NCBI GenBank assembly: GCA_018105865.1
Contig: CM030861.1
Span: 3,513,984 to 3,577,983, forward strand
DNA from: Metaphire vulgaris
Lineage: Eukaryota > Annelida > Clitellata > Crassiclitellata > Megascolecidae
DNA length: 64,000 bases
Direction: 5' to 3'
Position numbers and translations under genes: made by a program
Shown here: positions 33,316 through 45,192 of the stretch, in pieces
Numbering within the stretch: the first letter of the stretch is position 1
How the letters are laid out: every line of letters begins with the position of its first letter
Notes under the pieces: generated by a model
Databases searched by the model: none
Told to the model about the DNA's origin: nothing
What the model saw: the letters and a program-made list of their open reading frames with translations, nothing else

Positions 33316-35925
33316 AAAAAATGTGTAGGAAACTCACATGGACCTCTCCAGATAATAAAACTGAAAACCTGATAGATTATATCATCACTAGAGAAGAGTG
33401 GTTGACGTCAGTGAGAAAGACAAGAGTATATATAGATCTGCAGAAATTAATTCGGATCACCACCTTATTGTGTCAAAGATAAAGGTTAAATTAAGTGGGG
33501 AAAATGTGCCAAGGAAAAAACGTTTCGACATGGAAAAATTAAATGAAATGGATGTACAAAATAAATTTCAGATCAAAATCCAAAACAGATTTGAGGTGCT
33601 AACAAACCTGACAGATGACAAAGATCCAGAGACAGAATGGGAAAATTTCAAGACTGAAATTAACAAAGTGGCAGAGGAAGAACTTAGATACAGAAAGATA
33701 GGGAAAAGGAACTAGATATCAAAAGAAACAGAAGAATTACAGGCAGAAATAAGAAAATCTAAAGAAGCAGCCATGAATCCTGGTAAGGGTGGAACTGAAA
33801 AGACTACTGAATTAAATGAATTAAGAATACAGCTAAAGAAAAGATTAATCAGGGATAAGAATAAAATGTTGAAAGAGATGGCAAATGAGATGGAAGATGC
33901 TTACAAAAGAGGAGGTAGCAAAAAACTCTTTGCAAATGTCAACAAACTAAGTGGAAGCACAATCACAAAGATAATAAGCATTGAACCAGTTAAGGATAGA
34001 AATGGAGAAATATTAACAGAGAAGGAAAGGATCATGGCCAGATGGAAACAAATTTTGATGAGATACTAAACCACAAAGACCCTAACAACACAGAAGAAAC
34101 ATTTAATGAAATCGATCAATCAGAGGATAGATGTAAATTAGAGGATTAGTTAGGGGAAGAAGACGATATCACAATGGAAGAGATAGAGAGGGCAGTGAAA
34201 CAGATGAGAAAAAACAAAGCCCCATGACTCTGCAATATCACAGCAGAAATGCTCCAAAACACTGCTGTATATACAATCAGATGGCTACATCAGGTCATAG
34301 CAGCAGTATGGAAAACTGAGAAAACATCATTAGATTGGAGAAAAGCAATTATAATACCAATACACAAGAAAGGAGACAGAAAGGAATGCAACAACGCCAG
34401 AGGAATCAGTCTTTTAAGTGTACCAGGGAAAGTTTTCACCAGAGTCATGTTAAACAGCAGTGACGTATCAACGGGGGTTTTGGGGGTTAAAACCCCCTTG
34501 GACGGTGAAAAAAAATTTTTTTAATGTATTTCCATGCAATTTTTATTTTTTAGGAGATTTTTGGCGATTTTGGGGGTGAAAATCCCCCCCTTGGTGTCAT
34601 CGACGAAATTTTTGTTCAAAACTCCCCCTTCCGGAAATCATGGCTACGCCACTGTTAAACAGAATAAATGACAGTGGATGAAACTCTCAGGGAAAACCAA
34701 TCTGGATTCAGGAAAGGAAGAGGATGCTCTGACCAATCTTCATCCTTCGACAACTCATTGAGAAAAAACTAGAATTTAATGAAGATTTGGTTATGTGCTT
34801 CATTGATTTTGCCCAAGCTTATGACTCAATTTGGAGAGAAGGGGCATGGAAACTCTTGGGGAAATATGGCATTCATGCCAAAATAATAAGGCTAATTGAA
34901 AATTTATACAGCAGTTTTAGCATGTATCAGAATTGATGGAGAAGAAACTGAGTGGTTCAAAATTAAAACAGGATTTAGACAAGGATGCATTCTCTCACCA
35001 ATACTCTTCAACATTATATTAGATTACATCATCAGACAGATTGAAAACACAAATGGGTTGGGAACATCTCTAAAGTCAGGAAACATAGATGATGCAGAAT
35101 ATGCTGATGATACATGTCTAATAGCTGAATGCCTCTCAAGGATTGTAGCGTTAACACTGGCCTTAATAACGGAAAGTGGAAAATTTGGACTAAAAATAAA
35201 CACTAATAAAACAAAATTATGCCAATTACAAAAACAGTTGGGGAATGGCCAATAGTATCACACAACAGAAAAGAAATTGAAATAGTGAAGAATTTCGTTT
35301 ACTTGGGAAGTGAATTGGAAGCAAAAGGAGATTAAACGAAGAATAGCAATGGCAGGATCAACCTTCAACAGGCTACATACCAATATTTTCAAAAGACATG
35401 ACATTGGGATGAAAACAAAACTAAGAATTCTCAACACTTGTGTAATACCAATACTAATTTATGGATGTGAATCTTGGACCATAAAAAAAGAACTGGAGAA
35501 AAAATTAATAGCAACAGAAAATAAATGGCTTAGAAGAATACTAAGGATTGGATAAAAAGAACATATAACAAACGAAGAAGTTAGAGAGAGAACACTGCAA
35601 CCGAGCATCGTGGAAGTTATCAGAAAAAGAAGAATGAAATGGACGGGACACATAGTCAGAATGGAAGAAATAAGAAACCCAAAATGAATTTTCATCTACA
35701 AACCAGAGGGGAGAAGATCTAAAGGAAGACCTAAAAGACAATGGGTGGACGGTTTGGAAGAAAACCTGCACATGGCAGGGCTGAATCTCAATGGAAAAAC
35801 TGACGGAAGACACCGAATGACTTTGGAAGAAATAGCAAAGGACAGAGAACTTTGGAGAGATGTCATGGAGAAGTCAATAGCTGGACACAGCTGGAGGACG
35901 AAGACCTGACCTGACCTGAATAATC
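33316..35925 (+). mobile_element. RTE-like LINE, nearly whole coding length, degraded
   Basis: Plus strand: endonuclease C-terminus (LTWTSPDNKTENLIDYII, then EINSDHHLIVSKIK) and a long linker (33770-34065). RT follows with WRKAIIIPIHKKGDRKECNN, CFIDFAQAYDSIW (about 34797-34835), FRQGCILSPILFNIILDYI (34975-35030) and YADDTCLIAE (35100-35130). A C-terminal domain has FVYLGSELEAKGD and LIYGCESWTIKKELEKKL (35455-35510). Frames break repeatedly. A hAT MITE sits in the RT at 34458-34654. The element ends near 35925 in ACCTGACCTGACCTGAATAA. Confidence 0.85.
34458..34654. mobile_element. hAT MITE, 197 bp, perfect target duplication
   Basis: TTAAACAG at 34450-34457 and 34655-34662. Ends CAGTGACGTATCAACGGG and, inverted, CAGTGGCGTAGCCATGAT. 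The G/C-run interior (GGGGGTTTTGGGGGTTAAAACCCCC) is typical of short hAT MITEs. It interrupts the RT of the host LINE just after the KVFTRVMLN block. Confidence 0.95.
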
Positions 35926-36239
35926 ATGCAAATATATGTTGAGATTTTTTTAATTATTTAAAATATAAAAGATTTTGAGCTTGATCTTGGCAGCAGTGAC
36001 ATGACCAGGATTCGTGAATAGGGAGCACATTGACATTTTTGGTTTAAATGTCTTGATGAGTGTTTTCAAAAAACATTGTCGTTTCAGGCACTCTTAACTT
36101 TCATGTATTCTTTTCATGTTATGCTACCACCCCTTCCCCAAAATAAGCTACTTAGCAGTTTTGCACAAATTCCACGACCAGTCAGTCCACATATCAATGG
36201 ATAGGTGGCGCTGATTCTAGCTGCCAGTGGTCGTTGTAC

Positions 36240-38783
36240 CTGCTGATTAAATTCGTTTGCGTTGGAGTACGTGACGGTTTTTCTGGAGTGATTTCTCGGC
36301 ATTCTGCTTGGGACAGGACTCCTGATATTCTTGTTCGTTCGGCATTTTTCGAACTCGTTTTGCGGTTGAATCAGTGAGAAGCGATCCAACATTGCGTACT
36401 TGGACGGCGACCTTGGACGCCATATGTTCGCTAGGCAGCTTCGCAGTGCATTGTTGTTTATCCTGACCGTTGAACTGCGAATTGCATCGTAGACATATGC
36501 GTTGTCGTATACACACGCTTAGAACTTCTCGACTATCGCGAAGGTGTGTTCGGCAGCTTGTCATCGTTCTTGTGTCGGCTCCTTGATCGGATGTTCGTCG
36601 ACGGCCCTAGACGCCGAAGTCACGGACATGGGGCAGGGCTGGGGCGCGGAAAATCAGAACGATCCCCGTCTTGGTCGCTCAGCGTCCGTCTCCGAGTCGC
36701 GTGGACAGACCTCCGGATCCAGTACCTCTGTGTCACAGATCGCTCGTTCACCCGAAGATGGAGCGCCATCTCGATTCGCATGGTCGTCGATTTCGAACCG
36801 GAATGCTCAATATTCGCTCGGTCTGCAAGAAAGTCGATAATGTCGTTGATCTCATTGCGGAGTATCGGCTGGATTTGCTTATTCTCGGCGAAACGTGGCA
36901 CGAAGATGAGGACAGTGCTGCCATCAAGAGGCTTAGAGGCCATGGCCTCAACGTCATTGAGGCTGCCCGGCGAATCCCGAAGGACGCGAACACTGCCGAC
37001 ATCAACTTCATCAACCATGGCGGACATACCCGGGCTCCAAAACCGAAGCTTGCTTTCTCGGCTGAAGACTTCCACGACTACATCGACGACAAGATCAATA
37101 CCATATGGGAGAAGACGTCTGCTGCAGGGCCGGCCACATATGGGTCCAACCAAGGGCCACTGTTCGAGGGGTTCTCTGCCCCGACGTGTGCTGAAGTGGA
37201 GGTCTGCGTGCGAGCGGCTCCCAACAAGCAGTGCCATTCGGACCCGCTCTCCACCTGGCTGCTGAAGGAGTCCATCGGGACCCTGGCGCCGTATCTGACG
37301 AGCCTAATGACAGCCTCGCTGACTAGCGGTGTCTTCCCATCGTCTTGGAAGTCGGCTATCGTCTCACCGCGGCTGAAGCGGACCGGACTGGACCCTGCGA
37401 CCGTCGCAAGTTATCGACCCGTCTCCAATCTTCCCTTCCTCTCCAAGATATTGGAGAGGTTAGCAAACAAGCAACTGGTCACGTTCTTGACAGTGAATGG
37501 CCTGATGCCTAAGGACCAGTCTGCCTACCGGCGGGGTCACTCGACCGAAACGGCGGTTCTGAAAATCTACAGTGACCTTGTAGATGGGATCTCCAACGAC
37601 AGAGTCGGACTTCTCTGTCTGCTTTGGCATAAAGGGAATTGCTCATTCCTGGCTGAGCGACTACCTTACGAACAGAACACCACGGTGCAATGCAATGGCT
37701 CCTTCTCGAAGATGCGACCAGTACTTTGCGGAGTGCCGGAGTGCCGCAGGGCTCGGTACTGGACCCCCTACTGTTCGTTCTGTACCTGGCAGACCTGCAC
37801 AAACTGATCAGTTCGTCTGGCTTGCATGCGCACGGCTATGCTGACGACGTCCAGGTCTACGCGACCTGTACGCCATCTGAATCTGACGAACTACGGAAGC
37901 AGGTCGAGTGCCTGCAGGCGGTCGAATTGTGGATGGCTACAAACCGGCTCGCACTCAATCCTGCCAAAAAGGAGTTTCTTTGGCTCTCAACACCGGGACA
38001 AATCCGCCTAATCAAGCGCGCTGCGTTCACTCTTGGGAACTCCGATATTGATCCGGTCAGAGACGTCAGGCTGCTCGGGGTGACTCTTGATGAGACTATG
38101 TCGTTCAGCGAGCACATCGCCAATGTCACCCGCTCGTGCTACCACCAGTTACGGGTGATTAAAGCGATGCGCCGATATCTCACGTTGTCGGCGACGATAC
38201 TACTGGTCCGGGCGTTAGTCCTGAGCCGGATTGACTATTGTAACAGTGTGCTGTTGGGCCTTCCCGCCAACCTGCTCGACAAACTGCAATCCGTGCTCAA
38301 CGTCTCGGCGCGACTGATCTTTGGAGCATGATGGAACGCTCACGTCACGTCGCTGCTTTGCGACAAACTCCATTGGCTACCAATACGGTAGCGGATCGTC
38401 TACAAGTGATGCCTGCTAACTTACCGGGCATTACATGACCCCACTTGTCCGGACTACATTACCTCCCTCCTACAGCGGACCACGATGCTGGAACGACGTC
38501 GGCTGCTAAGATCTGGCAGTCGCGTTAAACTGCTTGTGCCTCCCCCGTCTAAAACGGCTAAGTTCGGAGACAGGTCGGTTACACGGGGCAATCCAGGACT
38601 GTGGAACTCACTACCGGACTTTGTCACAAACTCTGACTCTCTTGGAATTTTTCTACGTAATCTTAAGACTTACTTATTCACCATCGGATATTCGTAGTCT
38701 TGTAAAGCGCTCTTGTCTTTGGCCACTTTTGCCATGCTTATTGCGCTATAGAAATTGTCTAGCTAATAATAATAATAATAATA
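36240..38783 (+). mobile_element. L2/CR1-like LINE with 5' leader, internally deleted
   Basis: GC-richer than its surroundings. A ~550-bp leader precedes the endonuclease start (NIRSVCKKVDNVVDLIAEYR, 36805-36865). After a short endonuclease part ending FINHGG the frame jumps to the linker (FSAEDFHDYIDDK), so most of the endonuclease is deleted. The RT starts well (YRPVSNLPFLSKILERL, 37412-37460). Motif A is missing: the frame goes from GLLCLL (about 37610) straight to [28 protein letters not shown] is at 37846-37870. A long open C-terminus runs to 38697, followed by the L2 3' end and an (AAT)n tail at 38764-38783. Cannot be active. Confidence 0.9.
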
Positions 38784-38789
38784 TCAAGG

Positions 38790-39300
38790 GCTGGGCCCCT
38801 ATGGCTATGTTTAATGCCTACATATATGCTAAGCAGACATTCTGTACCTATGTGAAACCTGTTACCTGTTATTAAATGAGACAAACTGAGTGACCCATTT
38901 ATATCTTCCAGTTAAACTGCTGCATGGTCTTAACCTGCTATTACTTTTGTTATCTTTACTCACACTGAATTTGGCAAATTTTTAATTACTGGGTATGTCA
39001 GTTCATGATAATGAATACAAAACAGACAATTTTTATATCTATTGTAGAAATACTGGTGGAATTGGAGGCGGTGTTCTTAACTCATTGGCTCTGTGGCAAC
39101 AAGGACTTTTGGGGTACAAGTATTCAAATGCTTTTTATATTGGCTAAAAATTTGGGTAATTTTAATGTATCCCAGGATGCCTGGCAGTATCCACAACCAT
39201 AATAGCCAAGTTACCGGTAGCTACATAAATTAGAATCATAGTGACTTCTGTTATTATAAAATTATATAAAATCTTTGCAAATTGATGTTAATATAATATT
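38790..39300. other. Intron sequence, nothing assigned
   Basis: AT-rich, short open frames only. Confidence 0.4.
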
Positions 39301-39305
39301 ACTAT

Positions 39306-40230
39306 TATATTATTATTGAGGCAATTTATATAGCAGTGTAAGATATCTAAGGAGACCAAGGTCACAAGAGCTTTTGGCAATATTGAAATGTCATTGAGGA
39401 TCAGAAGATGGCGATATTAAAAACCCACTTGGATGGTATAAAGGAATTCACTGCCATGATGAAATCTGGCAGTGAATTCTTGAGAGAGCAGTCTTCCACA
39501 AGAAAATTAAATGTCAATATTGACACGTCAGCAAGGAATAGAAGATTTTGTTGAGAGTCCCCAGGGTGATAACAGCAGTGTTGGGCAACTAGTTAACTAA
39601 TTAGTTACCAACTAAAAGTTTAACTAAATTTTTTTAGTAAGCTTCATAGTTTAATTAAATATAAATAGTTTAGTTAAAATGCTAGTTTAACTGAAACATT
39701 TTAGTTAATAACTAAATAGTTTAACTAAAACTTTTTAGTTGGTGTCCCGAATTCTCAATAACAGTCCCTTTTCAATCTATTCTTTTAAGGGTCATTTTTT
39801 TAAAAACTGACTTGACAAACTTGTGTTCCTGCAGTCTAGACTAAGACTTAAATATTATATAGACAATAATATAATTAATGATTTCAATGGTTCATTGACT
39901 GATATGTTCATGTTGCGAGCATCGTCTATGTTTTCATGAACACATACCTGATACCTAGGAAATAGTTGTAAAATTAGTTGCAAAAAGTTTAACTACATTT
40001 TTTTAGTTCAGTTAAGTCATTGATATTATTTTATATTCAATGCGTTCTGCTATTTTGAGCCAGTGGAGAGATTTGAGTAATGGTGTAATGTGGCAAAATT
40101 TAGGCGATTTAGTTACTGCACGAGCTAAGGCATTTTGAATCGATTGGAGTTTACATATGGAAGCCTTTGGAAGATTGTGAAACATTGAGTTGCAGTAGTC
40201 TAACTTAAATTTAATTCAATTGATGTTTGT
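39306..40230 (-). mobile_element. L2-like LINE 3' fragment split by a hAT-like MITE
   Basis: Minus strand from 40205: LDYCNSMFHNLPKASI, IQNALARAVTKSPKF and KSLHWLKIAERIEYKI, then the insertion at 39576-40015. The 3' part follows, with a C-terminal remnant near 39470 and an (AAT)n tail at 39306-39318. Confidence 0.7.
39576..40015. mobile_element. hAT-like MITE fragment rich in TTTAGTTA words
   Basis: Left end CAGTGTTGGGCAACTAGTTAAC is a classic hAT-like terminus. The body alternates AGTTTAACTAAA and TTTAGTTAAAA words in both orientations. No CACTG right end is found, so the 3' boundary is set by where the LINE resumes. Confidence 0.6.
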
Positions 40231-40348
40231 TAAAGTGCCCTTGACTTTTGTGGGAGGCATGTTTTTACTGTTTTAAACTTGTTTCTTTCATTCTGAAACA
40301 AATAAAATGCTTTCAGTGAACTTAATTTATATTATGTGTTTCCTATAG

Positions 40349-40524
40349 AACTGGTGCATTGCTCAATTCTAACATGCTTGTGCAGCAAAATATGGGTGCA
40401 TTTCTTGGTGGAATGGGCACTGTGCCACAGGCAAGTTTACCATTGTTAGGGGGGCTTGGAGCAAATCTGTCTGGTAGAAGCATGGAAGAGCCTTCGGCAA
40501 AAGTCCTTCGTCTTGATGAAACAG
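40349..40524 (+). CDS. Host gene, exon C
   Basis: Acceptor TTTCCTATAG before 40349, donor ACAG|GTACAT at 40525. The first base completes an Arg codon with the two bases left by exon B. The frame then reads TGALLNSNMLVQQNMGAFL and continues with a Leu/Gly-rich stretch (LPLLGGLGANLSG) and EEPSAKVLRLDET. One base is left for exon D. Hydrophobic Leu/Gly repeats but no transmembrane-like run. The phase agrees on both sides and the flanks are non-coding, so this is a convincing internal exon of an unrecognised protein. Confidence 0.8.
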
Positions 40525-40840
40525 GTACATATGGACACCATACAATATGTATTTGTTAATCAGTGTTTTAAATTTTATCAATTAGTACCACAAACAAATT
40601 AATATACAGCATATTTTCATGTATATAAGAATTATAACATGCTTTTGCAAACAGATAAGATGCAACTACTAGAATACTAGATGACCTGTACATTTACCTT
40701 TTTATTATATTTGCATGGATGCTATGTGAATTCAAATATGGTTTAAAATAACACATCAAGTTAATGGTTACCTGTTAAGCTTTTTGAAATAACAACTGTA
40801 GTAATTTATAAAATTTGCACATTACCCCAAAAATCATTTA

Positions 40841-41275
40841 CCGTATTTGTTCGATTATTACCCGCGGGTAATACATGAAATTACAAACTGTCCCCCCCTT
40901 GCAGAGTATATTTGTATGTGTGTTATACTAAAAACTTAAAACAAAGTACGTCACCAGTAACTTAAAACAAAGGACGCCGCCATAGGCACTGTCAACATCA
41001 AAGGGGTTTGATCCACGACCCACAGGACGCCCCCATAGGCACTGTCAACATCAAAGCGCTTTGATTAGCCGTGCTGGACGCCGGTTCCAATGCCGGCAAC
41101 TTCAAAGCGCTTTGAAGTATCCACGGAGAACGCCGGCCCCGTCGAAACCTTCAAATACCTGAAGACTAGCATATGCAGGTTATATTCGTGTGCAGCTTAT
41201 GCTGGGATGTCAGAACATAATTCGTAATTTTCCGCAGGTTATATTCATGTGCGGGTAATAATCGTGCAAATATGG
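40841..41275. mobile_element. Tc1/mariner-like MITE with internal CATCAAAGCGCTTTGATG units
   Basis: TA at 40839-40840 and 41276-41277. Ends CCGTATTTGTTCGATTATTA and, inverted, CCATATTTGCACGATTATTA. The interior 40960-41150 has about four ~60-bp units with AACATCAAAGCGCTTTGAT and (G)GACGCC(G/C)(C/G). The same unit occurs inside an unrelated MITE at 48875. Confidence 0.85.
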
Positions 41276-41504
41276 TATTTTTGAAGTTGCCCAATTAAAA
41301 CTAAAATTTGTCAAAAGTTGTTGCTTGCACAGTCAAAACTTTCAGATTTCTATTCTTTGTTTATATGACATATAAAAGAAAAGTATAGAAGAAAATGGCA
41401 TTTGGATACTGTAAGAGTACTGTTTTGCAGTAGTTGTACTTTACCTAGTGTTAGGCTTATCCACCATAGACTGTCACCCATTTGCCTGGCCAGATACCCT
41501 AGTT

Positions 41505-42380
41505 TTGACCTGGAACTTAAATGATTTTGCTTTAGTGTGCCATCAGCTGATGCTTCTGTGCATTATGATGTGGCACAATAGAAGTTTAAGATTGGATTAG
41601 ATTAGGGAGTCCTATCTTGACTTAGTAGTAATTTGAGTTGAGTTTGAAATTACCATAATACAGTATGAAAAAAACTGTCACCATTCTGGCCCACAACACT
41701 TAAATTAGGGTATTGTATTTCATCCATCCATCCAACTTTCAAGCGAGTCACAGTTTAGAAGCATATCACTAAAGACTTCGAATATTGGGGAGACAACCCA
41801 AGAAAAAACTTGACCTTGCAGAATTTGATGTGAGGAGGTAAAGAGGTCATCCTGGTTGTTGTGGATTATGTACACCATCTGTGCAGGTTTGTAGACTTGT
41901 TCTGACCTTGAATCTCAGCTGTTGTAAGAGATTGTGAATTTTGAATCTTGCTAGAGAGAGTTTTCCAACAAAAAAGTGGCACTCAGACAAGCTAGGTTCT
42001 TTCAATCCCTTCTGTTTCCATTCTCAATCAATCAATCTATTAATGAACTTCTATGGTGCCACTATCATAATGTCCAGTAAATCAGCCAATGACCCACCAA
42101 ATCCAAATTAAATTAGAGTCAGGTCAATCCGATCAGTCAAAACAGAGGGAAGCAATCTTAGGAGGATAAGCGAAATTTAACAGGTATGTTTTAAGACCAG
42201 ACTTGAAAGATGGTTTTATATAGACAGATTGCTCCCCCGCCATTTCTGACTGATATTTCCAGCTTGACCTGGCTCTAATTCAATTTGGATTTGGTGTGCC
42301 ATCGGATGATGCCCTGGGCATTATGATAGTGGCGCCATAGAAGTTTATTTATTGTGGCGCCATAGAAGTTTATTTATTGA
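41505..42380. repeat. Three L2-type 3' ends, two in inverted order
   Basis: The phrase TTTGGTGTGCCATC..ATGATG..GCATTATGAT(A)GTGGC(G/A)CCATAGAAGTT occurs plus-strand at 41530-41590 and 42280-42350, and minus-strand at 42040-42110 with an (AATC)n tail at 42024. The last two form ~85-bp inverted arms about 130 bp apart. All are short 3' ends of one LINE subfamily. Confidence 0.6.
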
Positions 42381-42529
42381 TTGAAGACAGATTTTATGAT
42401 TAATTTGGTGTTTGATAGGTAACCAATGTATGGACTGTCTATAGCTGGGGATATATGTTCAAATCTGGGAGTTTTGGATATGACTAAGGACTTTTGTACT
42501 CTTGGAGTTTCTGCATATTTGAATATGTG

Positions 42530-42737
42530 ATGCTGAAAAGCAGGGATTTGCAGTATTCTAGGCGACAAGATACCAACACATTGGCTAGTTGAATAAGGAT
42601 AGTCTGAGGAAGTAGATGTCTGAGGAAGTAGATGTCCCGAATATGATAATGAGAAAGTTTGCAGGCTGAATTTATGTGACTAGTGAACGAGAGGTAAGAA
42701 TCAAATAACACAAATGTTGTGAACAGGAGTACTTCTA
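42530..42737 (-). repeat. 208-bp direct repeat, left copy (L2-like LINE coding)
   Basis: Minus-strand translation gives YLSFTSHINSACKLSHYHIR and LVSCRLEYCKSLLFSIT, an L2-like RT C-terminal segment. Nearly identical to 43134-43341, including an internal 18-bp duplication (GTCTGAGGAAGTAGAT twice). Confidence 0.85.
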
Positions 42738-42784
42738 GTAACAAAAGTAGGATCTCCTAGTACTACACAATTATTTTGTATTCT

Positions 42785-43005
42785 AATTCCTCTTTCTAAC
42801 CATCTGTGCAAAAATATATAGAATTTGTGAGGGAGCCACTCTCTGACCTAAAACAGCCCCCTCAAAAAAGCAAAAAAAATTTGTTTAAAGCTCTGCAGCT
42901 AAAATTTTTGAATGGTAAGCTATCTCTGGTGAGAGGCATCGGTTTAGGAAAATGTATTTGGAATGAAGTAAATCAAGAATTTCGTAAATAGGACCATTTT
43001 TAGCG
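42785..43005 (+). mobile_element. Degraded piece of the piggyBac-like family unit
   Basis: TTTCTAACCATCTGTGCAAAA, then GAGCCACTCTCTGACCTAAAA and AAGCTCTGCAGCTAAAATTTTTG, follow the order of the ~380-bp internal unit of the piggyBac-like elements. No termini are left. Directly followed by an (AAT)n run at 43006-43043. Confidence 0.55.
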
Positions 43006-43133
43006 GAGATATAATAATAATAATAACAATAATAATAATAATAATCATGAACTGATTATGGTGGCATATCATACAAGTACTACTAGGACACCTTACAACT
43101 AAAACACAAACAGTATATCCTACAACGATTGTT

Positions 43134-43341
43134 ATGCTGAAAAGCAGGGATTTGCAGTATTCTAGGCGACAAGATACCAACACATTGGCTAGTTGAATAA
43201 GGATAGTCTGAGGAAGTAGATGTCTGAGGAAGTAGATGTCCCGAATATGATAATGAGAAAGTTTGCAGGCTGAATTTATGTGACTAGTGAACGATAGGTA
43301 AGAATCAAATAACACAAATGTTGTGAGCAGGAGTACTTCTT
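43134..43341 (-). repeat. 208-bp direct repeat, right copy
   Basis: Same sequence as 42530-42737 with only a few differences. The spacing of 604 bp, with a piggyBac fragment between, suggests a local segmental duplication rather than two independent LINE insertions, because both copies start and stop at the same points. Confidence 0.85.
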
Positions 43342-43344
43342 AGT

Positions 43345-43882
43345 AACAACAGTAACTATACTGTTTCTTGGCGGGGCACCTTCTTTAGTTTCAACATTAC
43401 AAAGTTGCAAAGGAAGCTGGTTTTATAGTAAAGGGGGTAAGTGAAGTCTATTTTCTATTTCTCGCAAATTCATTGATGTTTCTATGCTGAGGCAGAGTTT
43501 AATTCCTTCATAGATACTGGCTGTTTACACAGCTGATTAATTTAAAAGGGCCTATTTGAATTATCCTTATTTTTAGCTATGATGTCCTCAATTTAAATAC
43601 CCGTTGAAATTCCGGGGGGTTCACCTCCACTTATACGTACGATCAGTAGAACATAGACGGTACATTTGCCTTAAAGGATCATTTTAAATACTTTGACTTG
43701 CTGTTTACACTTGTAGCAAATTTAAATACCCTGATTTAAAGGAACAATTGATTTCATTAATTTTATTTTTGGGCCACGTAACTGGGAATCTTGAGTGCTA
43801 ACCCTCCTACCATAGATGTTATATTACGGTAAGCAAGATAGGCTGTTAGAATCTAATGTACTGCACACGGGCGCTTTGGTTG
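43345..43882. other. Intron sequence, nothing assigned
   Basis: AT-rich, no motif recognised. Confidence 0.4.
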
Positions 43883-43886
43883 TTAA

Positions 43887-44998
43887 CCCCTTTACCGTTT
43901 AAGACGAGCCCGACTCGTCTTGCATTATCGATGCTTAACCATTTGAGACGAGTCTCATCCGTCTAATAGTTTTCAAACCAGCAGCTAATTGTTTCACCCA
44001 AGTCGTGGGCGTTGTAAATTGTAATATATACAGTATATGGGTTTAGTACCCATTTATTTGCCAGATGGTGCTTATTTTTAGAATATTTATGCTGTTGGCT
44101 CTAGAAAATCGATACTTTGGACCTGGCCCCTTGAATTTTGCCTTTAATGGCAGTGCCTTGTTGACCGGAAATTCATTGCTATGGGGCATTATTCTTCTAG
44201 AATCTAGAAAGTGGGGATAAGTCTCCTGAAGTCAAAATCAAATCTATTGAGGTTTCTGGTTGTAGTTGAATGGAATTTTACAATGTTGAACTGGGGTTCC
44301 CTTGGTTCTAATGAGCAGCATTTCGAGTACCATTTGTAAGACCTTATTCTTTCCACCTCCAATTAGTAATTCAATGATTGAGTGCGTAAAATGATAAAGG
44401 AATACTAATCTGACCTTTATATCAATTTTAACATATTTTCTTAGGGGTCATCCATAAATTATGTTGTGCGATTTTTTTTTTGGGGGGGGGCACTTTTTGA
44501 CCCCCACATAGCGCAACGTAACAAAACGTCAGACCCCCTAAAATATGTCGTCACAAGGGCCAACCCCCCTTTCGCCTTCCGAGGTCTTGACAAGCGGTCG
44601 TCCATAAATGACGTTACGAGGTTTTAGCAGTTTTTTTGCCCCCTTCCTCTTTGTAACGTGCCGTAACAAAAAGTTAGACCCGCTAAAATATGACGTAACA
44701 ACATCCTTGTATCTTTTTCCTCTCCAAAATATATCAAGCAAGCAAAAAAGGTCAAAGGTCATGACCTAGTTTATTTTTTGTGTGATGTCACATTTACGGA
44801 AACACCCCCTCCCCATCGTCACCCTTCGTAACAAATGGCCAGACGCCCCTAACCGCGTGACATAATTTATGGACGACCCCTTAGCTTCTGTGCTTCAAAA
44901 TCGGAAGTATTTAAAGTATTTTAAAGTAATGCGTTGCTGTACTAAAATAAATGGCCGCCATGGTAGGGGGTTTAAAATTTAAATGCATGGTAAAGGGG
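43887..44998. mobile_element. piggyBac-like element, second family, carrying a nested MITE
   Basis: TTAA at 43883-43886 and 44999-45002. Ends CCCCTTTACCGTTTAA and, inverted, CCCCTTTACCATGCATTTAA. The left subterminal zone has GACGAG...CTCGTC hairpin words (43900-43960). No transposase frame. A 437-bp MITE at 44444-44880 is nested inside. Confidence 0.8.
44444..44880. mobile_element. MITE with GGGGTC(A/G)TCCATAAATTATGT ends
   Basis: 21-base inverted termini with one difference, flanked by TTA (44441-44443 and 44881-44883). An internal GGTCGTCCATAAATGACGT at about 44596 repeats the terminus, so this may be a composite. No coding frame of note. Confidence 0.85.
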
Positions 44999-45192
44999 TT
45001 AAAGGGTATCGTGCATTTGCTTGCTAAAGGGTTAAAAGATCTTTCTTGAATGTGAAATCATCATACAAAAACAGGAACAGATGTACTCTAATTGTAAGAA
45101 ATTTGGTTTTATTGACAAAACTGTGGATATAGTGTGCAGGATTGAATCGATAGATTCGTAATCTGTTTATAATAAATGATATGTTTGTATAA

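Noticed and set aside
36620..37237. Long minus-strand and alternate-frame open frames over the LINE at 36240-38783
   Set aside because: Shadows of a GC-rich plus-strand LINE coding region.
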